A stretch of DNA of 64,000 nucleotides from Siphonodentalium dalli. Its lineage: Eukaryota; Mollusca; Scaphopoda; Gadilida; Siphonodentaliidae. Within the stretch, counting starts at the first letter, position 1. Each line of letters begins with the position of its first letter. Shown here piece by piece: positions 18,628 through 31,920 of this stretch. The notes under the pieces are model-generated. The model did not search any database. It saw nothing but the letters and a program-made list of their open reading frames with translations, and was not told the origin of the DNA. The position numbers and the translations under genes are program-made. Location of the stretch: the NCBI GenBank assembly GCA_032622095.1, contig CP136063.1:208987934-209051933 (forward strand). The letters are read 5' to 3'.

Positions 18628-18955
18628 ATATAGTGTGTCTGTCATTTGCAGAATGAGGTTCCCAGAGTGTGAATTTATGCCTTAACTGCTATGGGAGACC
18701 TATAGGATCAAATTTAGTTGATGTTCACCCATTAGTCACCTCAATTATGCATTTTATCATCTTCAAATTATGGGATATAGAAACTTCCCAGAAGGGAAAA
18801 AGTAACTAAAACTATAGATTCTTCGCAGAAGATCAGGGAGAATGAGATCCCCAGAGGGTGAATTTGGTAATGCTACCCCAATGTGTGGGATAGCGTCTCT
18901 AAATTCACCCTCTGTGGACCTCATTCTGCAAATGTCAGACACACTATTGCCAGAC
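18628..18955. mobile_element. MITE family B copy
   Basis: Left CAAGCCTGAATATAGTGTGT and right ACACACTATTGCCAGACTTG, with the AGGGTGAATTTGGTAATGCT palindrome inside the right end. The left palindrome is partly lost. Confidence 0.68.
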
Positions 18956-19714
18956 TTGATTGGTATCTTACCCTTGAGCTTGGATCTACGTTGTAATACC
19001 CATTGAGGATTTTATATTCCTCAATCATATGACTGCGCTTTCTGTGATATTTTAGAGACACCAAGTTTAGAATGATCAAATAAAATGAAATACCGTATAT
19101 TCAAATACATCTTGAGTTAGAACATTATCCTCCAGTTAAGTGCCGAAAAGGATAAATATGGCAACTGCTTGGGAGTCTTAAATTAAGCGCTAGTAACTGA
19201 TGATGCTCTCCGGCATCATTTCAACCTTTCCTAAATATGGGAACCCTTTTTTAACTGTTCAAAATCACCATTTTTTGGCTTTTTAACTTTACTTTGGTAT
19301 GTAAGTAAAAAAAAAAAAATCCAAATTTCTGTAAGACGCTCCTGGATCATGCCTCACAAATTTTATCATGATGGAAAAGGAAAGCAGAACCAGAGTACAA
19401 ATTGGGCACCAAAACCATAAAATATCCCCATTTTTTTAATATGTCTTGCAGCTGCTTTCCTTTGCCATCACGATATGCATTCACCTATTTTATACACACA
19501 TCATGTGAAAAATTATATGTAGGACGACAGCCATTTTACTATCATGTATTCCCTTGTTGACTTGTAGATGGCCGAGAGTTCGCTCCTGGTTACCAGTCGA
19601 CCCTCATATTTTCCTTTCCTGCTAGACCAGGGGTGGGGGATTGGTGTCTGCACACCCAGTTTGGAGTTATTAGGTTTGTCTGGCATAAACTATAAACCAA
19701 ATCAAATCAAATAC
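18956..19714. other. Intronic sequence with an exon relic
   Basis: No gene apart from the relic at 19094-19136. The remainder is AT-rich, with a 12-A run near 19308. Confidence 0.5.
19094..19136 (-). pseudogene. Relic copy of the 3' part of the 19715-19802 exon
   Basis: The minus strand reads LEDNVLTQDVFEY, against LEDNVLTRDVFEY in the real exon. The flanks (AAATGAAATACCG against AAATCAAATACCT) also match. Upstream the similarity ends without an acceptor, so it is a partial duplication, probably not spliced. Confidence 0.6.
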
Positions 19715-19802
19715 CTTATATTCAAATACATCTCGAGTTAAAACATTATCCTCCAGTATGTCAGCTGTTGGCTTTGTGACTTGTGGCTTAGTCAGGTCTT
19801 TC
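19715..19802 (-). CDS. Host gene exon, linker
   Basis: Acceptor CTTTTTTACAG before 19802 and donor GTATTT after 19715; 88 nt. It enters in phase 2 (one base completes a Glu codon) and leaves in phase 0. It encodes KDLTKPQVTKPTADILEDNV, then LTRDVFEYK, a charged linker without a recognised domain. Phases match the exon at 46686-46932 upstream and 13459-13552 downstream. A partial duplicate lies about 600 bp away at 19094-19136. The donor is weaker than the others (GTATTT), so this assignment is a little less certain. Confidence 0.72.
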
Positions 19803-19859
19803 CTGTAAAAAAGAAAATGTTTTCAACATGAAGAAAATTATATACTGATATCAGGCCTG

Positions 19860-20303
19860 AGAATAAGGTGCCTGTCATTTGCAGAATGAGGTCCCATAGG
19901 GTGAATTTAGTGATGCTATCCCGCATAGCAGTCTAGCATCACCAAATTCTCCCTCTGGGGACCTCATAATGCATGGCCTCATCTGCTATGGGAGACATAG
20001 ACTCAGAAGTTCCCAAATGGTGAATATTGTGATGTATACCCATTGGGAACCTCAATTATGCAATTTATCTTCTGTGAATTAGGGGATATAGAAACTTCCC
20101 AGAAGGGAAAAAGTAACTAAAAACAATGTTAATTTGGATAGATATTTCATAGAAGATGAGGCCTAAGCAGAATGAGGTTCCCAGAGGGTGAATTTGGTGA
20201 TGTTAAGAACTTGGTGATGTTAAACTGCTTTGTGGAGTAGCATCACTAAATTCACCCTCTGGGGACCTCATTCTGCAAATGACAGACACACTAAACTCAG
20301 GCT
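19860..20303. mobile_element. MITE family B, full-length copy
   Basis: Left end CAGGCCTGAGAATAAGG and right end TTAGTGTGTCTG-type complement, with palindromes at both ends and the interior AGGGAAAAAGTAACTAAAAA. Its interior (AACAATGTTAATTTGG at about 20125) shows the family B sequence before the Harbinger-like insertion found at 60928. Confidence 0.75.
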
Positions 20304-20474
20304 TGGGGAAACCACCATCGACCGATAACCAGTTGTTAAAATTTACTAATTGGCCGATGCTGATGGTTCTATTTTATACTATAGTTGACAGTGGTTATAA
20401 TTATTTTTTGGTAATTAATCGATTCTGATGAATGAAACATATAATTTTTAAAATTATAATTAATTTTTCCTTAA

Positions 20475-20739
20475 GGGAAGCCCGAAACTGAACTATTTGG
20501 ATTATATCTCCGGCCTTGTGTCAATCAGGAGGGTAAAAATTTATTGCCTTTTATTGCCTACTCCCAGTCAATCAGCGCTCGGATTAGCCACGCATGAATG
20601 CGCTCAGTGTAACTCCCGCGTTCCCACAATTCTATCTAGTCAGTTTTATTTCCAACTCAATCATGAGATTTGCGAGTCACGGGGTTGGGAATGGCACCAC
20701 CATGGGAGGGATCTATGATAGTTCAGTTTCGGGCTTCCC
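20475..20739. mobile_element. TTAA-flanked MITE with GGGAAGCCC ends
   Basis: TTAA at 20471-20474 and 20740-20743. The ends are inverted: GGGAAGCCCGAAACTGAAC and its complement. The interior matches 46387-46590 in inverse orientation, and the start of a related copy (GGCAAGCCCTTCAACTAAAC) lies at 20764. piggyBac-type targeting. Confidence 0.82.
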
Positions 20740-20754
20740 TTAAAAAATTATATT

Positions 20755-22380
20755 TTTCAGCTAAGGCAAGCCCTTCAACTAAACTATTTGGATTAGAATG
20801 CAAGCCCAGGAGGAGGCACGAGCCGAGCAATAAAGTTAAAATCCAAATTTGATGGGAATGTACTCTTCCGAAACATTTCATGTAGATGTGATTTAGTCAT
20901 GAATCAGCTATGATGTGTTATGTGAACCATTCGTGCTAGCGAGAAACCGAGCAAGTAGAGACTTCTTCTCCAGCTCTTATTTCTTCTCGTTTTCATGTGA
21001 TGAGATTGATGTCTGTATATATACCTTTCAAAATTGAGCAAACTGACGGTACGTGACAGCGAGTCTTCCCCACCAGAACAACCTCCAAAGGCACAGGTGC
21101 TTTTGCCCTTGAAGATTGGTTTCCCGAATTAACGATGCCAGCACCCTGCCTGCCATAGCAGGACCATGGGGGGGGGGGGGACAGAACCGAGCACATGCCT
21201 GAGGTAAAGACTGGCCTGGTACGGTTTGTGCTAATATTTTGTAATTCAATTTAAACAAGATTTGACATGTATCCTTTGATGAAGGTTGTACAAGAGATCA
21301 ACCTGTGTCGTTGTCATTCACAAAAGCGCGTTCCCTAGGAACGACAGAATCTTTGACCCACTGTCGGCCCAAGATTCTTGCTCATCGTCAAAGCCATGAT
21401 ACACCATGAGAAGCATAGAAAGCATGTCAGGATCGATGCCAGCAATAGAACAGCCCGCATCAAGTTGAGATACGGTACAAGAGGGAGGCCCTCTCTGGGA
21501 ATGGCTCGAACGAGGAACAAATGCTCTTGAATTTGGAGTTAAGGTGCTATTTCCCGCCCAATTCCCCCCGGAAATCCTGGTGCACAATTAGGTGCCCAGG
21601 GAGAATATGCTGCGCCCCAAGGCCAGAAGGGCTGAGGGTAAAGTTGGAAGGATCCATTTGACCAGAGCAATCCCCCCACCGAATACCCCAATATGACCAA
21701 GCTGGCATATATGTTGATGGCATACCACGACGATCTCATAATGGTGGAGGAGCAGGCCTGGATGTATCCCGAGGGGAGTACGATTCCAGGGGGACAAGAC
21801 CCACTCTCGTAATGGAGTGGGCCATGGCACCATGGGGAAGAGTCGGAAGGCCAGTTGGCTGGTGCGCTATTTGCTACTCGGGACAAACGAGTCTTCCCCA
21901 CCCAGAACAGCCGCCAAAGGCTCAGGTGCTGGGGCTTCCGCCCTTGAGATTGGTTTCTCGAATCAATGATAGCAGCACCCTGCCTGCCACTGGTACTGAC
22001 TGCCAAAGCAGGACCGGGGGGCCCGAACTGGTCCTGCCCGAGGTAAAGACTGGTACGGTTTACTCAAAATTGTTTAATCATGGACCAACGGGCCCCTCAC
22101 CCAACTATGACAATACAGCGTATTACAGCGGTTATTTCTTGAGCAACTCACATGGTGTGTGGCCATCAAAGTCGAATCTCGTTCGACTACAAGCAAGACT
22201 AGACATTCTGTTAGTTATTAGCAAGCAAGGGTAATATATAAAACAGTTGGTTAGTTATTGTAAAAACAAGGCTAATAAGGCAAAATTCCTTTAGTTACTT
22301 GGCCACGTGATCTTGTGATGATACAAATGCTTTCATTTGTGATATTCTTTTAGCTATTCTATTTGCCAGATAATCATATG
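20755..22380. other. GC-richer repetitive block, unclassified
   Basis: Two direct copies of a segment containing GAGTCTTCCCCACC, CCAAAGGC and CACCCTGCCTGCCA lie at about 21060-21180 and 21889-22020. Frames between them (for example minus 22006-21539 and 21587-21318) are long for the AT-rich background but carry no domain I know. It could be a decayed transposon gene. G runs occur at 21170-21180. Confidence 0.35.
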
Positions 22381-22714
22381 GATACAATATTTTCCTAAAT
22401 AAGTAAAATATATATCTCCTAGAAGTATCTTGCCCACTGAACTATATGGTATATTATCCCAAGTATGAGGGGTTAACTCTCCGAGTTGAAAAAAAACAGT
22501 ACGAAATTCTATGGTACATATCCTCTGTCATGTTCATGACACGTGTAATCACGTGATTTCTGACACATAGTGAAGTAATCGCCATATTTTTATCCCCAGT
22601 AGGACATTCCTCGTGAGCGGGGTGGGTGCGAAACCCTGGGAGGGAGCTCAGCGTTCAGTGGGCAAGATACTTCTAGGAGATATATATTTGACTTATTTAG
22701 GAAAATATTGTATC
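22381..22714. mobile_element. Fold-back MITE with about 60-bp arms
   Basis: The left arm starts GATACAATATTTTCCTAAAT and runs through TATCTTGCCCACTGAAC; the right arm (22654-22714) is its complement. Its interior recurs inverted at 43786-43960. A further arm-like piece (GTATCTTGCCCACTGAACT) follows at 22725, suggesting nested copies. Confidence 0.75.
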
Positions 22715-23827
22715 TCCGTCAAAGGTATCTTGCCCACTGAACTATATGGTAAAGAATAGAATTTTCTAACAGGTGGAGGCCACGAGGAAACACAAAAACA
22801 CCACTATGCATCTGAATCAAAGAACTGGATTGACCTGATAACCTACAATATATACATATACATGCACAGACATATAGATATATATGTATATACATATATA
22901 TATATATACACATGCACAATAGGACCATAAGCCAATGTAATATTCCATCCTAAAACTAATACCTGTCAGCAAGCTCAAACGAACAAAAAGTGGCCACTTA
23001 AGAGTAAAGTAAATAGCTTCAGAAGACATGGAGACGGATACGACATTCGGAACGGAAAGGGGAGAAGCATCCATGTTCTAAGGAAATGGAAATAGAAAAA
23101 TACCCGTTGACAAGAAATCCCCAGCCGGGTATTATAAACCCAGGGATGGCTAAATACTAATAACGCACCTAACAGGCTAACCCAGGCAGCAAAAGCCGCA
23201 AGTTATAAAGAAGACCCCCCTTAAAAACAATAGAACCAACCCCCGAACCAAATCTTGATTGGGTTGGGCCGTGTCCCAGTACACGATGAGAGCCCGATGA
23301 AAAACCAGCTGCAAGCTCACAAGAAAGGGCCCGACACCAACTACTTGGAGACATGCCATTGTCGATAAGGAGGAGGTATCATTGACCAATAGTCTGACCG
23401 GGAAGCGAATGGGTATTACACAGACATACGTTGCAAGGCTCAGGCCGTATGAAGAACAGGGCTCAGAATTGGAGTTTCACAGCAGAAAACTTAGTTTGAA
23501 GCCTGGAGTTCGAGATACGACCGACTAAGATGCAATCAGCCATGTCATTTTCCCCCGATGACGTTCCCAAATGTGGAAATGCCCACCAACACAGTTAAAC
23601 CCAACTGACCAATCAAAGGCTACTGAATCCATGACAGAAAGGCAGCCAGGAACCGAAATTCCAATGTCGTTAAGGTGGAAATCCACAAAAACAAAAATTG
23701 GACTAATGAAAGTGTCAATGACACTGTAGCTCAACTTGGAAAGGGAATAATTTAATATATTACAGTCAATGGAGCGATTAGGAATGTGGAAAGTTGAATG
23801 TCTAATACTAGTTTATAGACATGAAGA
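22715..23827. other. Unassigned intronic sequence
   Basis: A TA/ATATAC microsatellite lies at 22848-22912. Open frames here show no family signature. Confidence 0.45.
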
Positions 23828-23832
23828 GAAAA

Positions 23833-25448
23833 GTAAAATCCAAGATGGCTGCTGGCGGCCATGTTTTCGGCCGAATGACCCCAAAATGAGTCGTTCCCAT
23901 CTACATGTCATCGTTAACATCAATGACAAATTTTATGACGATCAGACTAAAGGTACGACCTGTAGCCCATGCTATAGAATTTAGTCATACAAAGAGTAAA
24001 ATCCAAGATGGCTGCTGGCGGCCATGTTTTTTGGCCGATTGACCCCAAAATGACTCGTTCCAATCTACATGTCATTGTTAACATCCATGACAAATTTGAT
24101 GATGATCAGACTAAAGGTACGACCTGTAGCCCATGCTAAAGAATTTAGTCATACAAAGAGTAAAATCCAAGATGGCTGCTGGCGGCCACGTTTTTTCCGC
24201 CAAATGACCCCAAAATTACTCGTTTCCATCTACATATCAACATTAACATCCAGGACAAATTTCATGATGATCAGACGAATCGTACGACCTGTGGCCCGTG
24301 CTAATGGATTAAATTTTGAAATCCAAGATGGCCGCTGGCGGCCATGTTTTTTGTCTGAATGACCCCAAAATGACTTGTTCCCATTTACATTCCAATTTCA
24401 ACAGCCATGAAAAATTTTATGATGATCAGACTAAAGGTACGACCTGTAGCCCGTGCTAAAGGATTTAGTCATACAAAGAGTAAAATCCAAGATGGCTGCT
24501 GGCGGCCATCTTTTTTGGCCGAATGACCCCAAAATGACTCGTTCCCATCTACATGTCATTATTAACATTCACGAAAAATTTTATGATGATCAGACTAAAG
24601 ATACAACCTGTAGTCCGTGCTAAAGGATTTAGTCATACAAAGAGTAAAATCCAAGATGGCTGCTGGCGACCATGTTTTTTGGCCGATTGACCCCAAGATT
24701 ACTCGTTCCCATCTACATGTCATTGTTAACATCCATGACAAATTTTATGATGATCAGACTAAAGGTACGACCTGCAGCCCGTGATAAAGAATTTAGTCAT
24801 ACAAAGAGTAAAATCTAAGATGGCTGCTGGTGGCCATGTTTTTTGGCCGAATGACCCCAAAATTACTCGTTCCCATCTACATGTAAATATTATCATCCAT
24901 GACAAATTTCATGATGATCAGACAATCAGTACGACCTGTGGCCCGTGCTAATGGATTAAATTTTGAAATCCAAGATGGCCGCTGGCGGCCATGTTTTTTG
25001 TCCGAATGACCCCAAAATGACTCGTTCCCATCTACATTCCAATATCAACAGCCATGACAAATTTTATAATGATCAGACTAAAGGTACGACCTGTAGCCCG
25101 TGCTAAAGGATTTAGTCATACAAAGAGTAAAATCCAAGATGGCTGCTGACGGCCATGTTTTTTGGCCGAATGACCCCAAAATGACTCGTTCCCATCTACA
25201 TGTCATTATTAACATTCTTGACAAATTTTATGATGATCAGACTAAAAGTAGGACCTGTAGCCCGTGCTAAAGGATTTAGTCATGCAAAGAGTAAAATCCA
25301 AGACGGCTGCTGGCGGCCATGTTTTTTGGCCGATTGACCCCAAAATGACTCGTTCCAATCTACATGTCATTGTTAACATCCATGACAAATTTGATGATGA
25401 TCAGACTAAAGGTACCACCTGTAGCCCGTGCTAAAGAATGTAGTCATA
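23833..25448 (+). repeat. Satellite array, left part (about 10 units of 160-165 bp)
   Basis: Units begin GTAAAATCCAAGATGGCTGC or, as a second type, TTTTGAAATCCAAGATGGCC. They contain GGCGGCCATGTTTTTTGGCC, CCCCAAAATGACTCG and TACGACCTGTAGCCCGTGCT. Starts are near 23833, 23996, 24160, 24317, 24480, 24643, 24807, 24967, 25128 and 25291. The array continues at 35452 after the LINE insertion. Confidence 0.93.
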
Positions 25449-25685
25449 TTGTCATAATGGCGGCCTAGACAACACGGGTTTTTTTCGGCGGGAATTGATA
25501 TTTATGTTAACTCCATAATAACTGGCCGATCTACTTCAAACATACACTTAATGAGCTGCTACCAACATCATGTATATAAGTATTGACATTTCGTGCCAAC
25601 AAATTATTCATCATTCATAAAATAACACTCTGAAAAACGCGTTCCCCAACTTCGACGTATTGTTTATGACTTAACTGTAAACACA

Positions 25686-26615
25686 ATGCCAGATAAACGA
25701 CCACCAGCGAGTTCTACATCGAGCGCCAGTGGCGATGACAGCATCAATAAAGACAAAGTGAAAGATAAAAGCAAATCTGCACCAACAAAGAAATTCAAAT
25801 CGACAGACACTGGACAACAAAAGATATCATTTGTGAAATCACCTTCTGATACTAGTAGCTCTGACATATGCAAAGTGCTTGCTGAAATAAATGCGAAATT
25901 GGACAATTTGGTCACAAAATCTGACCTCGAGAAGAGCATAGAGCCCCTTGTTAAAACAGACAGTTTGAACAGTATCATAACAAACTTGAGGGGAGAGTTC
26001 GATAAAAAATTAGAAGAAGTGAAGGATGTCTGCGACAGCAAGGTCTTCGACACAGAAACCAGAATGGACCGAATGGATAGCAAGATGGCTCAACTAACAA
26101 GCGAGGTCCAGGACAGGAATAATGAGATCAGACAGCTAAAAGATGAAATGAAAGATTTGACCGAAAAAAACAACCAACTGGAGCAACAAACAAGAAAAGA
26201 CAGTATTCGGGTCTTTGGAGTGAGCGATGACAGTGCCTCTGAAACTATTGACCAGTGCGAGAAAAAACTTGTAAAAATTATGCAGGACAGACTTCATCTT
26301 CCAATAGAGCAGCGGGACATTAGTATCGCGCACAGAATTGGTAAATTTTCTGGAACTCAAAAGTACCCAAGAAGCGTGATATGCCAATTCATTTCTAGGA
26401 GAGCTAAGAACGATGTCATTCGAGAGAGAAAATTGTTGAAGGGACAGGGAATAGTGATAAAGGAAGACCTAACAGACATAAACAGTTCTCTCCTGAAAAA
26501 AGCAAAGGAATCCTCAACCATCGAAGATTCCTGGTCTGTCGGTGGGAAAATTTATGTGAAATATACCGACAAATCAAAGAGCATCAAGCAAATCTCGAAA
26601 TTGAGTGACATATAA
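25686..26615 (+). CDS. LINE ORF1 protein (coiled coil, RRM-like, C-terminal domain)
   Basis: 309 codons, intact. Residues 1-60 are Ser/Lys/Asp-rich and disordered. About 60-170 are heptad-like and charged (ICKVLAEINAKLDNLVTKSD, then NEIRQLKDEMKDLTEKNNQL), a trimerisation-type coiled coil. From about 170 come RKDSIRVFGVSDD and an RRM-like fold. Then come ISIAHRIGKF, RSVICQFISRRAKNDVIRER and IVIKEDLTDINSSLLKKAKE, the C-terminal nucleic-acid-binding domain typical of L1-type ORF1p (Transposase_22 family). Known role: RNA-binding chaperone that packages LINE RNA with ORF2p. The start ATG follows a 237-bp 5' UTR. Presence of an L1-type ORF1 in a CR1-group element is known for some lineages. Confidence 0.85.
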   Translation: MPDKRPPASSTSSASGDDSINKDKVKDKSKSAPTKKFKSTDTGQQKISFVKSPSDTSSSDICKVLAEINAKLDNLVTKSDLEKSIEPLVKTDSLNSIITNLRGEFDKKLEEVKDVCDSKVFDTETRMDRMDSKMAQLTSEVQDRNNEIRQLKDEMKDLTEKNNQLEQQTRKDSIRVFGVSDDSASETIDQCEKKLVKIMQDRLHLPIEQRDISIAHRIGKFSGTQKYPRSVICQFISRRAKNDVIRERKLLKGQGIVIKEDLTDINSSLLKKAKESSTIEDSWSVGGKIYVKYTDKSKSIKQISKLSDI

Positions 26616-29600
26616 ATTTCTACATTTCAAAATTACACATATATATAGTCCAAGTATATTATATATTATCAGTCTAGGCTACTACTTAATACTACATTCA
26701 GTATAGAAGTTTCATGTAAACACGATATGATACTTTAATGTATCATATCTGTTTGACATATTCCTTAATTAATGCTGACCCAAAACAAAACATAACATTG
26801 TTTCATGTCTCAAACAGTTATAGGAGAATACATATAACACATCAGTCTCTGTTCAAAACAGTTAAATGAAGGTTATTATAACACATTATGAAACTATCCT
26901 CACATAACCAGTTAAATACATGTACAATATGTCACTTAATTCTGATATTTGTTCAATGTCTTTGATATCTTTACTTTCAATGACCCATTAACAAGGGCCA
27001 GGATTATGTGATTTCCTTTAAACGTCATATGCCAAAACATAACTATATACTATGTCCATTTCTATGATATTCTCGATCAGTCCCCCTATGTCCCTTTAAC
27101 ACTTTCCATATTCTATAAATGCATGTGCTGTATGTCGCGCCACTCAAATAACTTATTTTACCATTGAATATCATGTGTCATTTTAACTATGTAAAATTGT
27201 CTATGACTATGACATGCCCCTTAAATTTGTTATTCAGTACTAAAGTTTCTAATTGTCTCCGAAATTTTGCACAAAAAAAAATTTAAAAAAAATTATTCAA
27301 TCTTTTTCAAAATATAGATGGGATGTGCCACTTTAACCCAGATGTACAAATAAATATTTGCATTCAAACAGATTTGAACAGGGTAATGTCTCCTGAATGG
27401 CATGTATCATTTAATCCCTTGCTGTACATGCATTAATGAATCAACACATACACATATGTATATATGAATCATACGATGGGTAACCAAATGAGAAAAATGT
27501 CTCATGAATGGTAAATACCGCTTATATCCTGCTTGCACTAATTCATCAACATACTGTATATGACTATATGTGTACACAAATCACATAGTGGATCAACAAA
27601 CCTTTGCACTATTTGAATAATATCTACATTGTTATCGAAAAATGGCCCATGAATTACATTATCACGTTAATTTTGAATGTACGATTGAATAAGAATAAAC
27701 ACATACTAGTACATGCACACATATAAATCCCATATGGGTCGCCAAATTATTATACTGCTAGAACCGTACACAGTGCATTGCCAAAATTGTCTTCCACTAT
27801 TATCCGAATGTTATGTTTATTATAGAAAACAGTCTAATGAATGGTAATAGCTGCTTTAATCCAGCTAGTTGTACAAATGAATCGACATATACATTACATA
27901 TCAATTCCATGATGGATGAACAAATGTTTGTATTATTGACTCTTACAAAGCGCATCATGCCATACATTTTAAAAATTTGCGCTGAAATACAAACATTTCA
28001 TGAATGGCACACGTCGCTTTATACCTGGATACACAAATTAATCAACACATATGTATTATTGGAATCCTACAAAGCGAATCATACCAGACGTCTCTTAAGA
28101 CAGCGCGCTATTATATAAAATTCTCTCCTGAATATCATGTGCCACTTTAACTTTAACACTGGCTATAAGAATGAATAATGAAAAAAAAAACAAAAAACAG
28201 ATTGAATATAAATAATACTCTTTCAAATATAGCATCATGCCATACATTTTAAGAATTTGCGCTGAAATACCAAAATTTTCATGAATGGCAAGCGTCGCTT
28301 TAAGTTTGGATGGATAAACTAATCAATAAGCATGTATTATTGGCATCCTACAAAGCGAAGCATGCCAGACGTTTCTTAAGACAGCGCGCTATTACATAAA
28401 ATTGTCTCATTGATATCATGTGGCGCTTTAACCCTGGCCGGAAATACTAATGATGACCATCATTCCAGGCGCTTAATATTTTTTTGCATTAAAGCAACAA
28501 AACAAAAAACAAAAATATTTTATGGATGGCATGCGTCACTTAAAACCTGGATGCACAAATGAATCAACACTCACATGTATATAAATCCCAGGATGATGAT
28601 TTGCATAAACTCCATCCACATCACATTTATACTATCGAGTCTACATGGTATTGTGAAATCCCTTATGTTTCAGTACAGTTAGGCCCATAATACTTTGTGC
28701 ACATTTTAATAATCTATTTTTTTTGTTTTTTGTTTTTCTTAATATGAATTTATTCAGATTACTTTGGAAATTTTGAAAACAGACAATCCTTTGTCTAAAC
28801 TAATTAGATTCAGAATACTTAAAGGTATGGTTGGCCTTGGCGGTGGGTATCCTGTCAAAATATTTCCACCCGTTAAAAAGTGCCACAAACAGAAAGAATA
28901 TCAAAATGTAGACAGGCTTTGTCCATATACAAATAAGAAATATCGCATAAACAGTATGTTATTGTCAAATGTTTGACCATTGTTATGTAAACAAAAGCAT
29001 AAAAAGTTACTTTTCTGGTGTTTGTTTATATATTATGATTGCAAACATAAAGAGCGTTCTTTGTTGGTGAATTCCTGAAATGGAACAAATAAAGAGCGTT
29101 TATGCAATTTTTATGCCATTAGCCAGTAGCATTGCTCTGTCTTCTGTAACACAATCAGGCTCTTGCTTAGGTAAAATATAGTAGATCTTTATGATAACAT
29201 GCTGTTTACACGATAGTCATGGTATATATGAACGAAACTGATTGCATATGCAAATATGAATATTTTCGACAACTAAGGCCCCACATGCTTTTAAAACTTA
29301 TGCACAACTTTGGGATGCTTTATTATACATATGTGTTCTTTGCTTACACATGCACGAGATATCTAGAATTTTCTACATTGGCCTACCAACGTACACTCAT
29401 GAATCATGATGAATGGCGCACACTGCCTTTCTACCCTATATCTACATGTATGCACAAATGAATCTACACATACATGTATACAAATCCCATGATGGGTCAC
29501 CAAATCTTTCATTTTACTTGAATAGTACACAACACACCCTGTATACCAGACTTAGTCTGGATGGTGATTTATTAAAGAAAAATGTCCCATAATATGAGAT

Positions 29601-31920
29601 ATGCCACTTAACTTTGCATGTACAAATGAATTGATAGTGATACATGTACCAAATTTTTATATTTCCTGACCATTGTTTAGATAAAATGTTGCATGACTTG
29701 TGTCAATCCTAGAACATGTCACATGAATTGTGTTAATCCTAGAACATGTATGTAACAATTATTTGACAGGAACACATGTACATGTATACTATACACCCCA
29801 TGATGTCTGATGTGTCACTTTTAATACTAGTAAGATGTTTCACTTTAACTATAAATATAGGAATCAATTGACATATGCATGTATGTCTACAAATCCCATG
29901 ATGGGTCACAAAAAAAAAATTGTAATCACTGGTGCTTATATAAGAGATGAAATGTCTCATGAAGTGTCAAAAATGGCATATGCCGCCTTTAATACTAGAA
30001 CTAGATGTATATACAAACTATTAGGGATACACAAAATGGCATATGCCGCCTTTAATACTAGAACTAGATGTATATACAAACTATTAGGGATACACAAAAT
30101 TTGAAATGTACATGTATACAGATCGAATGATGTTTCAGCAAATGTTTTTTATTTACAGATTCCTTGTTAGGATGGTGCTTTATTTATGAAAATGTCTCAT
30201 GAATGGCATGTACCGATTTAACCCTGGATGTATGATTTAACTTTGGATGTGTGATTTATCATTGGATGTATGAATACATAAACATATACATACATGTATA
30301 CAAATCCCATGATGGGTCACCAATTTTTTTTTTTAGTATTTATACCAGAACTGAACACATTTCTCAGATTATAGAAAACTGTCGCATGAAGGGTATAATT
30401 ATGCCACCTTAATTACCCTTAAATATGTGAATTGATCAACACATACATGCGTACAATTGCAAATCCCATGATGCGTCACTAAAATCTATGCATCACTCTT
30501 CTGGAATAACACTCAATGCATCATGTCAAACTTTTTTGTTTTGTTTTTCTTTTTGTTTTTTTTAGAATGCTGCTTTTAAATAACATGGACAAAATTTTCA
30601 TAAATGGCATGCTCATCTTTAACCCTAAATGTACAAAAGGATCAACATATATACATGATTACATACATGCAGGCGTACAATACATGTACTTGCATACATC
30701 CAGTAACATCCTTGTATTTACTAGAATCATAATACCAGTAAGTATAATTATGTATCCTCATGACTTTGTTGTATAGATGATTTTTACTTTGATATGACAA
30801 AATGTCAAAGCAGAAGATATGCATTCATGTACACATGTGTGTACTGGTAAACAAATACAATTTATGACAGGCTATACAGGTATATTTAGTAATAATTAAT
30901 ACTTACACTCACATAATGGTAGCCTACATATTCACTGCATTTGATCCTAAAGAGACATGACCAAATGCGTGTACCACCTCCGGGAATGATGTTTGCCATC
31001 CTACAGAATACTGAGTCAATGGGTTAATCGCATGCACTGGAGGCATATTCTGATATTGTAGCCACCACGTGTTTTAGTTTTAGTCGACTCCACTCAAATA
31101 TATTCATAGACACTATAAAACTGTTTGTGCAACAAATGCCTGACATTTCCACAAACTGTCTGAATGAATGTAAACTCCGAATAACGTTTATAAGAAATGA
31201 GAATAGCTCAAATGTGATGTCTTCAAGTTTCTTGCACACAAGACGACTCCGATATTTCACGAATCCGAGGTCATCAAATTGACCTTGACATTTATTATTA
31301 TTGAATTAGGTCATGTTGTGACAGTACAGTCAGGTCCAAAACATTCAGAGCACAATCAAGTCAACTCTATTAAGACGAATTATTCATGAATTTAGATTTC
31401 TTTTGAAATCAAATTATGCTTTGTCAAATATAATCAGAAGTCGGTGTACCATACATGTACATTCATTTATGAATCTTCATGTTTTATTAATTATAGGTTC
31501 TTGTTCATGTATTTTCAACATATTGGCCCACACTCATACATTTAACCATATATGTCTATATATATACCTCGTATATTATGGAGTTATCTATTTCTACTAT
31601 GACGTAAGTCCTCGTTGCGGGTCAATTAGATAGCATACACGTCAAGTCACATATATGCACTTTTTGGCAATACTTTCATGAGAAAATAACAAGCGGAACT
31701 TGAAATGTTAATTGACCGTCTATTGAATCATTGATTCGTACTCGAGGACTTACCAGAAACATATACCCGCCGAATACAACACATCATTAAAATAATATGT
31801 ACATCATATCACGGTTAGATCTAGTAACAATGCACGGACTATGCATATTCATGCTTGCATCTTTAATTCATTCTGAAGTGGAGGGCATACATTTCATCCA
31901 TTCCATTATAGGTCGTATTC
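26616..31920 (+). other. Inter-ORF spacer of the LINE, degenerate repeats
   Basis: 5.3 kb without a credible ORF. Degenerate repeats carry words such as TACAAATCCCATGATGGGTC (29469, 29887, 30297), GAATGGCA and CTTTAACCCTGGATGTACA. Two pieces (about 27925-28150 and 28212-28440) are direct copies about 290 bp apart, and 29971-30097 is an exact tandem duplication of a 62-63-bp unit. The function could be an internal promoter or IRES-like region, or simply expanded repeats. Confidence 0.7.

Noticed and set aside
21318-22006. Minus frames of 89 and 155 codons
   Set aside because: Longer than expected, but no family is recognised, and opposite frames are also open because of the local GC content. 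Kept only as an unclassified block.
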